A program made the translations under genes and the position numbers. This document shows, in pieces, positions 54,240-64,000 of a DNA stretch of 64,000 nucleotides (positions within the stretch are counted from its first letter, which is position 1; every line of letters starts with the position of its first letter). A model generated the notes under the pieces. That model had not been told where the DNA came from. It saw only the letters and a list, made by a program, of their open reading frames with translations, and searched no databases. The DNA is from Sympetrum striolatum (taxonomy: Eukaryota > Arthropoda > Insecta > Odonata > Libellulidae): positions 3,658,001 to 3,722,000 of the forward strand of contig OX388348.1 of NCBI GenBank assembly GCA_947579665.1. Direction: 5' to 3'.

Positions 54240-55690
54240 TCTGTGATTTTCCTCCTCATTCGAGGGTGAAAAGAAGATTTAATGCTTTCTTGGAAATTAA
54301 ATGAGGAACTCATTTACATGTTAATAAGTAAAGGTACACGCGATGCACATCAAGGGCTGTTTAATGACTTGTTTCTCAGTCAGTTAATTATTTAGTAGAT
54401 ATCGTGGGGTTAATTTCATGAAATGATTCTGATTGATTAAAATATACATATTTTGATAAGTTCCTCTAGCTTACTTTTGTTGGATTTTGGGAAGAATTTT
54501 TTCATAATATTATTTTAAAATTGATATGATTGCCAATATTATGTTTATCAGTTTGTCAATTTAATAATATAACAAATCTGTCTTCTTTGATTATGGCTAT
54601 ATTATAACTTAAGAGTTATATTTCTGTGTATAAAGCCAATTGTGATTTAAAGAGGTTAAAGAGGTTAAGGTTAATTCACCGCAATTTTTAGTTAAGGTAA
54701 TTGTAAATGGTAATCAAATTAATTAATTTAAAAAATGATTTTATTTATATTTATCGTAAAGTTTTTTTTCTTTGAAAAAATAATTTATTTTGATGTTATT
54801 CGGTGGCACTCCCTTGGGATTACTCAGAAACGTATTTTGAATACGCAGTGCAGTTATATCGAAGAATATTATTATAGCTGTGGGGCAAACAAATAAAATC
54901 GACGAGCTCCGAATGAGCGGCAGTGAAAAAGTTATAACGGGATGCGGAATACAAATAAAATTATTTTACATCATTTACTCGGGTGGTGTATTGCTTTTAA
55001 AGTATGACAACAACTACTACCTTCCCTACTTTATTAAAGTTCAGACTTAAACGTAAACACACCTTCCGCAGAATTTTGCTCGTTTACATAATTATAACTG
55101 CGAATTTCGTGTTAAAATGAACCATATTGTTTTACACTTATGATAGGAGTATGGTTACGTCTCTTCTTTGCTAACGAAAACAGAAACATCTGCAGTAATT
55201 GGTTGCATATGTAACTTTTTGGGGAGATATATAATTCATAATGAGACATATTGAGAACTTTTATGAATGACGTTACAGGGTAAAATTTAATAATTCAACG
55301 TTTTTGTATTATTATCCAGTTTTATTCAGATATACCCTGAAAGCATCAAATTTTATTTGGCCGTAACAGTATTACATAAGAAAACCGTAGGATTTATATA
55401 CAATACCTTTTGGTTTGATTTTCCAATGAATTAATTTAATAAATAAGAAATTAATTTTTAATTAATTAATAATTAATAATAATTAATGTTTTTCTGTTAA
55501 TTTTGTAAGAAGAATCTCATTTGACGAAAGACCGAAAATTATGTGATATAATATCCATTCTTAAATATCTTCTGTAATGCATAAAAGATTCAATTGATTT
55601 TTATTGTGGAGATTATAATAACTAGCAATGCTTTATAAAGTGAGAGTGTAAATTCAAGCCCCATTTGTCCATCATAACTAATATGTTCTC
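54240..55690. other. AT-rich non-coding stretch
   Basis: Contains AAAGAGGTT in tandem (54648-54668) and an AATTAAT-rich simple tract (55450-55487). No genes seen. Confidence 0.55.
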
Positions 55691-55694
55691 GCTC

Positions 55695-55800
55695 ATAAAA
55701 ATAAATTTGAACATCCGTGACCAAACTGGGATTAGAGTCCCAGACCTTAATAATGCTGAATCGAAAGCGTACAGCTTCGCTACCAACGTTGACAAATTAG
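55695..55800 (-). repeat. tRNA-derived SINE-like fragment, antisense
   Basis: The minus strand has an A-box-like TTGGTAGCGAAGCTGTACGC and a B-box-like GGGACTCTAATCCC. Degraded but with good spacing. Confidence 0.45.
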
Positions 55801-58520
55801 AATGGCTATAAAAAACTAGTCGCTGAGGTTGTATTTCAATACCCACACTCATAATTGTTAATACGCGAAAGAATAAATTTACTGACATCCCCATCTTGTG
55901 CCAAATGCATTACCACAATCCCACCCATACAATAAAAGTCAGCGTCTCTCTCGAAATAAATCCAGGATCGCACAAAAAATACGTAAAAATATATGGTTAG
56001 CCATTTATTTCCTCGCGTGCTCATCCTTCTTCGTCCTTTAACTTAATGTCCGTTTTTTCCTCCCTTTTTTGCCTCGTTCGTCGAGTCTTCCCCTATCCCA
56101 TGACCTTTGCTCTCTCTTTTTTCCTTTCCCCGACACATTTTTAACTCCTAATTTCCTCTCCGTGTCCTTCCCAAGAGAGCATCACCACGTTATAAATGAG
56201 TCCATACATGCCCTTTGTTCATTTTGAAGTGCCTCAGTTATAAAAACGCGGAATAATTGAATAATCGAAGGAATGTCCCGAGGATGATGGGTTGGCCAAT
56301 GAATTAAGAGGTCCTGACTGAAACTGATCGGAAAGCCGTGCTTTGTCCAGGGGTAAGTGGAATGGGGTAAAATTCCCGATGGGTCGCGTTTGAACGTGAT
56401 GCAATCTCCGCGACTACGCGTCGACGTTTCCGTTGAGATTTTTTTCTAATTTCGTGCATATTTTCCGAAATTTTCTGCATGTTCTGAAGTGCAAAATTCG
56501 CTATCAGGAGTTTCCTCGGTTGAACGTTTTGAATTTCAATAAACCGCCCTCTTTGGATACTACGTCAATTGGCTCTTTTTAAGAGGATATAAAATATATG
56601 CAGTGACCTTTTTATGTAATATTTAAGGGGTAAATTTCATTTTATACATTTTATAAGAGTAAAGTCAAATTGGCAAATACTATATTTTTAGAATGGCGAT
56701 TCTTTTTAATTTTCATATTTTGAAGAGTTTATAATTTGTGATTTTTCAGTTATGTTGCCACAATGTCAATAATTGTTGCCTAGACACGGGTACCGTCTAA
56801 ATCACACTCCACGATTTATGTACGATTGAAATCGAACAGCCGATTATTTAACTAAATAACCTAAGTATACCTACATCAATAAACAAAAGCACGAAATTAC
56901 GTTCACCATTTTCATTTATACAAAACGTGATAGGTAGTGTAAGATCTTCAGTGATTCTAAAAAGCCTTCATGACTACCGCAGAAGTTCCGGAACTAAGTT
57001 TTTCTCGCCTTAAGTCACTCAAATGGAAATATTTTCAACGCCGGAAATCGTATTTTTTGAGGTTTTGTTAATCACTAGTTTTATACACCGGTCATCGCTA
57101 TTACAGTTTTGAAGAGTACCAGAGAAACTAAAAGTTTAAATCTCGAAATCTTTGGTTTCATTTAACTTAAGTATCGTAATTAGTCATCTCAGGAACAAAT
57201 ATTAAATCTTTTTCTTCAAAATTTGCTTATGTAAAAGTAGCTTTGAATTTTTACGGCTCTGAGTCAAGGTTCTTTAAAGCAGATTCGTTTCTGAGAACGT
57301 GCTTTGTAGATCTCAAAGTACGCTTCTTGACAGACATTTTTGCAATTAAAATTTTGCTCTCGCAACGATATTGGAAAATCAACAAGGAAAGGTAACTTCC
57401 AGCTTCTCAGAGCGATTAGAACAGATCTCTTCTGAAATAAGACAGAGCTAGCAATTAAGAATCCCCCGATTGCTCAACCAACGAAGAAAAAAGTTTCCTA
57501 CCCTTAATGAATGTCTCTATGAGATTCTAGACTTGAAATTAAATTCAACTGGGCGTCAGCGGCTTAGCTCTCCGCTTGGGGAGCTTTCCATGCTAGGAGT
57601 TCATGGCAGTTAAAGACATTACTCTTTCAATAGATACTTATATAACCGTGATTGTTTCTATCCTTGATAATTCCTAACTGAGAAGAATGGTGTTTTGGTT
57701 TCATGTGATAAAATAAAGCATTTTAACGACTTGTTCTGGTGAGACGAGAATTCAAATAAAGATTTAATTTGTATTGAATAAGTTTGTGGTCGCGTTAGAA
57801 GGTGAATTATTTAAGTCCATTCGCGAAAAAAGTGGCAAGGTACCCATTATCAATGGATTATTCGATATTTATATTCGTGGACATTTTTTACATAAGAATC
57901 ATTCAATCATTGAAGCGGTTTTATGCCTAACTCTCTATGGAATACAGTTGTGACAGCGAAATGTATTATTAGAATTTTTTGCAATAGTTCGCAACATGTT
58001 GTTTTTATTCTCCTTTAAAGATATGTATGATTTAAATTTTAATATGTTACATAGGACGGGGTAGTGCTTTCATTGATGAAACTTCAGCTGACATTATTGT
58101 TCACTAACCCGCTTAAATAACAGCTTCACTTTTAATTAGTGGAAGGAAGAATCCAATGCTCCATCTCATACCAGTTATACCAACATATGTCTTACAAAGC
58201 ATTTTCCAATCTCATTTTGCAAACTAAGCCCCATGTGCTTATCTAAGTAATTGAAGCAACATTGACATTGCAAGGGTAGCCTTCCATTATCAACAATCCT
58301 TGTTGAGTCTCCCGAAGTACGATCTAGCGTAACACTGCGTGTAACACCTTCAGCATTATAGAGATGAATGACTAGTTTAATGAGAATCTCCAGAACTCAT
58401 TCCTTTAACGTAGTAAAGACTTAAATTGCTACCGTGTCCAGCCTAGGTGCTTCATCAGAGGCCCAAATTGGATTCACGCGATCTTTCCAATCAGGGCTGA
58501 GATTCGGTCACCTGGGAGAG
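55800..58520. other. AT-rich non-coding stretch
   Basis: No recognised frames. A weak tRNA-like word (GGCTTAGCTCTCCGCTTGGGGAGC) lies near 57563-57586, without a B box good enough to call. Confidence 0.5.
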
Positions 58521-58529
58521 GATTTTTTC

Positions 58530-58770
58530 ACGTCAAAATAAGAGCATCTTCACGTTGCGTCACGTGATCAACGTGCGCTTTCCTGGAATCGCGTGTTCGG
58601 AGGCAGTTTCGCGTGACCGCCTTCGTCTTTTTTTGCTTCGAAATGTGTCGGTAGAGGCGCTCTCGAGAGTCGTGAGTGCATGACATTCGAGCGGCGTTCA
58701 ATCGACACTTTTTGATTTTACCACACGTTCTATTTGTAGTCGTCTTTTCTAGTGAGTGACGGGAACAAGT
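58530..58770. other. CpG-rich patch of unknown role
   Basis: Dense CpG with CACGTG and repeated GCGTGA/CACGTG-like words. A 125-codon minus frame (58528-58905) is Cys/Arg/Lys-rich and unrecognised. Possible regulatory region. Confidence 0.35.
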
Positions 58771-58779
58771 TGAAAAGTA

Positions 58780-59400
58780 GCAGTTGTGATTTTTGTGGGA
58801 GATTGAGCTCTTTGAAAGCAGAATATAGTATGCTACGTCAGCATTAAAGGGAGTTGCTAAAATACCATATCTTAGAATCCGAAAAGTCTGACAGATATTT
58901 AGCACTGGACATCAGTAAGTACGTGTACTATTCAACTGCTCTTTTGACGTTTCATTCTAAAGATAAGGTGTCTGATTAAATAGTATGACACTCCTAATCT
59001 TCGATGTGCACGGTCGACAGGATCCGCTATAATGCCTTCAAAATTAAAATCGTACAGAACTACGAGAAATCGTAGATTTAAGTTTTCTCAGAAACGCTAC
59101 TTAGTTGGCGAATAAAAATTCGATTTACCATAGTATTGTATGTGACGAACTAGTTTACCATTAAAGTTATCTTATCAGATATTCACTAAAACGGAAACGA
59201 TAATATCAGTTGGCTCACTCTCTATCCATCTACTATGCATTAATAGGTGATCTATCAGGTGGCCTTATATCCTATAAGATACTCCAAACCCTAGAATGGT
59301 TTCCACGGTTTGGAGTACCTTGTATGATAATTTTCTAAGAGCCGTGTCTCGTTTTCTTTCCATATGTATCAGTAGTTTCATTTGCATTAAAATCCCGATT
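58780..59400. other. AT-rich non-coding stretch
   Basis: Nothing recognised. Confidence 0.55.
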
Positions 59401-59404
59401 CCCT

Positions 59405-59800
59405 TCACTTCTTAGTAGTTAACCCCAATCTTTATGTCATCTAACGTCTTTTGTTTTCGTCTTCTACTCTGTTTTTTCCCTTGAATTCTACCTTCAATTA
59501 CAATCTTCAGCAGCCCTCTCCTCTCAATATTTGACCCTTCCCTCCTTTGATGCTTAAATACTTCAATTAAGGCCATCTTCCCCCTGTTTGATTTCCTTTC
59601 AGCCCAACTCACTTTTCCATTCTAACCATATTTTGAAGGCCACCAAATGTCTTACGCCTTCTTCTATTTAGGTCCACGTTTCACACCCATACTGCAGAAC
59701 GTTAAACAACGAGGATTTTACCAATCTTTTCCTGATTCCTTTGTCGAAATTTCTACTCATCAGTTCGCTTTATAAAGTTTTCCTTGCGATAACTTCTAAT
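59405..59800 (-). pseudogene. decayed LINE reverse transcriptase C-terminus (RTE-like), second copy
   Basis: The minus strand reads KGIRKRLVKSSLFNVLQYGCETWT near 59740-59670 (shown in part: YGCETWT), then MALIEVFKHQRR, GLLKIVIEGRIQGKK and KTLDDIKIGV at 59550-59410. The same blocks in the same order occur at 15783-16215, so both are copies of one LINE family. Stops and frame changes between blocks show decay. The 66-codon open frame at 59412-59612 is the best-preserved piece. Confidence 0.8.
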
Positions 59801-59809
59801 TATTAGGCA

Positions 59810-60110
59810 ATTACTTTTTTACCTCATCTTTACATATTCCATTCCAATAAAGAAAATCACTCAAGAGAATTTATCTACTTGTTCGACTATCTCCTCTCTT
59901 ATCCATGTCTTTAACTTAGCCTTTGGCACCTACTATTGTGGACCTTACATTTTTCTTATGTAAATATCGCCATCACAGTTACTGCAATGTTCTTCAATAC
60001 AGAACATTTTTTTCAAATTCTTCTGATGCTGGTGATACACAACGATAAAAAATGGTAAGCTAGCTACAAAATGTTATTTTTAATTTTAATATATCCAAAT
60101 ATGTTATTGA
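59810..60110. other. AT-rich, possibly upstream remains of the same LINE
   Basis: Pyrimidine-rich on plus like the LINE fragment next to it, but no RT motif can be read. Confidence 0.3.
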
Positions 60111-60111
60111 A

Positions 60112-60182
60112 TCGTAGAGATCAAAGCTCTACCATCCTGCAAAGCAAAACATACCCACTACACCTTGACCACACAAAGCCGA
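60112..60182 (-). repeat. tRNA-derived SINE-like fragment, antisense
   Basis: The minus strand shows CAAGGTGTAGTGGGTATGTT as A-box region and GAGCTTTGATCTCTA as a degraded B box. Confidence 0.4.
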
Positions 60183-60389
60183 AACAGCAACAAAAAGTAC
60201 TCTATAAACTTAGGATTGAAAATATGTGAAACATCACTCCACTGAGGATTGGCACTTGGGAAGAAGTCGAGTGTTATATCCTATCGATGTAGTACAATTG
60301 AGTATCACTTCTTGATATTTGGGACTACACAAAATAAGAATACTCGTTGGAGGTTGTAGGATTTTATTGAATAAATACAATTGTACAAG

Positions 60390-60438
60390 CGATGGGTGAG
60401 TCAAAATTGAGAGGCTCTCTATTTTTACTCACCCATTG
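60390..60438. other. tight foldback, 23-bp arms with 3-base loop
   Basis: 60390-60412 pairs with 60416-60438 with two mismatches and one G-T wobble (GATGGGTGAGT / ACTCACCCATT) around GGC. The loop is shorter than usual for animal microRNA precursors. A cruciform or the remnant of a small foldback element is as likely. Confidence 0.75.
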
Positions 60439-60714
60439 CCCTCCGCAAAAGAAGTAATTGAAAGAAACATGCTAGGAAATAAACTAAGAGGTTCACGAAG
60501 AAAAATTGCAAATGTAGGATAGTATCAAAGTAGGAATAGATCTTCATAAATTGGAGGGCTAGGGTCAACTCTAATTCGATGCTGAAATAAATTTATTGAT
60601 ATTTATTAGGTTTTGGAATATAATCGACGTAAAGCCATCACTTAATTTTCTTTCCCTTCACCTCCATTATTGAGACAAATAGAGCTCCACGGCAGTCTAA
60701 CCTATGGAGATATA

Positions 60715-61130
60715 CGTGGTGTTATCGGAAACGTCGTCGTCTTGTTTTTTTCACCGAGGCCATCGAGCAGTGCGTTATTCATGGAACGGATAAAAATAGA
60801 CCGGAGTTTGACGTAAACCGAGGTATCGCATCCGACAAAAAGGATCGATTTAAACGCGAAATGACGTTTGGGAATACGCGTCGTTCTCTTCCGACGACAT
60901 TTTCAGAGAAAAAAGTCAAAATAGCTCCGAACACCCAGAGCTTATCAAAGTTGATATGATGACTGGTTATAGTAACACGCGGCGGAAAAAAGATGGATGA
61001 GATCTCCGCGTTGTCATGGCAGCCAAACAAGTTTTTCCGACTATTTTTTTATCGAGGGAAATAAATCTCGAACGGTTCTAGCGATTGGAAACTGTTCGGA
61101 TGATCAAAGTGCGGCGCACTCCCAGGAGTA
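60715..61130. other. CpG-rich patch of unknown role
   Basis: CpG is frequent compared with flanks. The longest frame is 83 codons minus (60779-61030), unrecognised. Confidence 0.35.
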
Positions 61131-61139
61131 TTATATCCT

Positions 61140-64000
61140 ATTTGGTTTTCAATCTTGATCCTATTTCTGCAGATTGTATTGGGAGTTTTTTCAAGGCCCG
61201 CTATTTATAGTTACGTTGCGTTGATTATTACGTTTTAAATATGATATGAATCAACCTTCACAATTCACCATTTTGGAGCACATTATTATTTCTCGAACGA
61301 AGCAGATTATTCTAATTCAGAACACACTCTTATACATTTTCTGTAAGTGGAAACAATTTAGTAGCAAAAATAGGTATCAAGGAGGAACTTGAAAACTTTC
61401 AATGACTGATGAGATGACGGAATATTTATTGTATACTGTATAAATGATTGGGTATTTGCTATATACTGTATAAAGACAAGATCATCTACATAAATTGAGA
61501 AAATTTTATATACGTTGGAGAAGATAATATTTTTAATTTCAATTTAAACCTAAAACAATTATTTTTCTTCGGCCTTTCAAAATTCATTTCCTACGGATTT
61601 TTTGGGAATTTTCCTCTCTTTAATCAAGTCCACGTTTCTTGATAGTAAATATTATGCTCAATCGAAATCTAAATTTAATACCTAGTGTCCTTTTTATTAA
61701 ATATCGTTACAGATTTTAGGTCGTTCTTTTAAAGGAGGGGATTGGGTATCCTTATAGTTTAATATTAACACAATTATCTCTTTCTACGAATATTCTCATC
61801 ATCCTGAACGACAAATAAAATTTCAATATTAATAACATCACTCAGGGACACAAATGCAGAAGCGCTCTGAAAATATTTTAACTGTATTATTTTTGCTAAT
61901 ACTATATCTTTGGTAGATGGAAACATTTTATAATATTAGATATTTTAGGTAATCAATTCTATATATGTCGCTCTTCATATTCATTCATATTAAACTATTT
62001 TAATTCGAATAAGGAAAACAGGAAAGACACATATCGTGAGTAGCATTCCCGGAAAGACTTTTCCCCAAGCAAATGTTAAAGTTACTTTGCCATGCGAAAA
62101 GTAAACAAACGCTGTTGTTGATGTTGCGAAGCGAATTTTTCTTTTGCATGCTCACTCAGTATCTGTATCGTGAGTATTTTTAGAGAGAAAGAAGTCTAAA
62201 ATTCAACGCTTGTTTTGAATTTGCGTTAGCAGCGATGGAAGATCATGCAGTGTAAATAACGTGCACAGGAGGCAGTGTTATCATCTGAAATCGTAATTGT
62301 TTAACAAGTGAATGAAAATGTTAGGTGTATAGCTTTTATGACTTTCTTTAAACGAGTTCAAGTTTCTTCTGTGTTTGGCTGAATGATAAGTTATTCAGCT
62401 TAACACATAACCTAATAAACTCGATATTCAATAAAAGTCTTTGTACACTTCCATGGAAAATGAAGTGCGTAGAAATACTTTTATGCCTATTATTAAGATA
62501 TAAATTTTATATCCATCTGCAACAAAATATTTTCATAAACTTTTCTGTAAAATCTTAGCATTTCTTCAGTATTCTCCACTATATCCATTTCTATTGTTTT
62601 TTTAAATGCCCTTCTGTTTTTTTGATCGTCTGAAAATAAGTTTTTATTATATTTAGGTTATTATTTAAATTTTAATTCCACGAGTTATATAGTTATCCCA
62701 TTTAATGAGTAAGCTGATTAAAAAGTTGCATAAATTAGATGATATTCTAAAATCTTCAGTCGATGCTATAACCGAATTAACATGCTGTTCATTTCTTTTC
62801 TAGGTAAGTGTTATCTGCCACTGAGTCTTGCGTCTGCGTTTGCGTGTTCTTACGGATAGGTAATATGGTACTTTGTAAGTTATCTTAATTGAATAGTTAA
62901 TGAATAATCAATTCTAAATTCAATGGTTAATTAATAATTAATTCTAAATTCTATTCTAATTTTTATTATTTTATTCATACGATAATTTCTAATTGTATTC
63001 ACGGTATATTAATGGCGTCTCATTAACCTTATGTAGCGAGTAGGAAGTGTAACATATGAGTCTTTCATTGTTAACCTCAATCAAGTTTAATTAATGGAAC
63101 TCTGATATAGTTAGTTGAAATCTTCTCCTTAGATATAGTAAAAGTTTGAAGCCACTCTGGGATATAATTGCAGAAATAATCGTTTCAGAAAATATATCAA
63201 TTACAGCAGGACCTCGTTTATTAAAATTCGGATAAAACGAAATTCCTTGAAATTCAAAATAATGAGTCGTCTCGAACAAATACTGTAGGAAATTTTCCAT
63301 TTTATCTCAGAAATAATTACACATTCATAATTCATTCACTTTTAAAACTAAATTTCTAGCGAGTAGGAACATTCCAGAAGCCGTTTAAAAAATCGTTCGC
63401 AAATTCTATAGATTGTTATTATCAGAACCTGTAACATACTCCTTAGTCTTTTCTCGCCGTTTCATAGATCTCTCGCTTCAAAGCTTTGGATTTTTCATGC
63501 ATTTACTTTATTCTTCAAACAACGCAAGTTTTCCTCATTAGCCAAGTTCCAACACCTTTTCTTTGGTTCTCGTGTTCTCCCATTCATTCTCGACTTATTC
63601 ACCTTGATAATCGGTTGTCTTCCATGCAGGATTCCATTTGTATTTCGGAACAAATTCATTTACTAACAATTAATAATTCATTCTTTTATATCAGAAAAAA
63701 TCTCACTGCGATGCAAAATATTTCAACCCGCGTCTCTCATTGTTTTAAGTGCTGAACAGTTGTTTTTCATTTACTAACATACTGAAAGAGAGAAACATTG
63801 ATTAGGCGCAATCTATCTCATTCTTGTAAAATTTAATTTCTGTTCTAGATTTCCACTGTAAATCGATAACTGGGAAACAGACTTTCGCTTGTCCCAGGAA
63901 CACTGCTCTAAATTTAGGTGGCACAATCGGGAATTCAGTTTAATTTCTCTTCTAAAACAAAGGCAATGTATTCCAAAAGCGTTTCAGCCGACCAAAGGAC
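61140..64000. other. AT-rich non-coding stretch
   Basis: Contains two small tandem duplications: about 32 bp twice at 61411-61475 (shared ATACTGTATAAA) and 30 bp twice at 62891-62950 (shared AATTCTAAATT). Frames are at most 89 codons and unrecognised. Confidence 0.55.

Noticed and set aside
58528..58905. 125-codon Cys/Arg-rich minus frame as a zinc-finger fragment
   Set aside because: The cysteines and histidines do not form a regular C2H2, CCHC or BED pattern.
1..64000. CRISPR arrays, operons, prophage or bacterial origin
   Set aside because: No evenly spaced identical repeats with unique spacers, no dense coding, and eukaryotic retroelements dominate.

Overview
The window is eukaryotic, AT-rich nuclear DNA, most likely from an arthropod. 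I base this on a Jockey-type non-LTR retrotransposon, a Ty3/Gypsy element of a kind common in arthropods, mariner-like and hAT-like miniature elements, and tRNA-derived SINE-like copies. No prokaryotic gene organisation is present. The order or species cannot be set from this sequence. I recognise no host protein-coding gene. Small exons inside long introns could be missed, because no family match or RNA evidence was available.

Layout. Positions 1-2790 hold the 3' part of a Ty3/Gypsy element: an uninterrupted pol (reverse transcriptase, RNase H, integrase) cut by the left edge, followed by a probable 3' LTR. From 2.8 to 20.5 kb the sequence is AT-rich and non-coding. It carries a hAT-like miniature element (3.7 kb), decayed LINE 3' ends (4.2, 15.8 and 17.8 kb), SINE-like tRNA copies (6.0, 10.8, 11.1 kb) and a 1.3-kb inverted duplication at 13.3-14.7 kb with arms of about 560 bp. 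Positions 20488-25028 are a young, 5'-truncated Jockey-like LINE on the minus strand. It has both ORFs open and is bounded by a perfect 12-bp target-site duplication.

From 25 to 64 kb there is AT-rich DNA with scattered features. These are a GC/CpG-rich island with a G-quadruplex motif, a TATA box and a possible splice donor (30.1-30.5 kb); a perfect 33-bp tandem repeat (33.6 kb); palindromic miniature elements (36.0 and 41.8 kb); two copies of one hAT-like MITE (37.2 and 45.6 kb); a decayed LINE 3' end (38.7 kb); a 19-unit GT microsatellite (42.8 kb); degenerate minisatellites of 15-16 bp period (44.7 and 52.3 kb); a second RTE-like LINE fragment (59.4 kb); and a tight foldback (60.4 kb).

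The genes do not form a pathway. The Gypsy pol and the two LINE ORFs each serve their own element's retrotransposition, and the rest are non-autonomous or dead copies. I found no gene-encoded novel system. The most unusual structures are the long inverted duplication, the near-perfect palindrome at 41.8 kb, and the GC island that may mark the start of an unseen gene.
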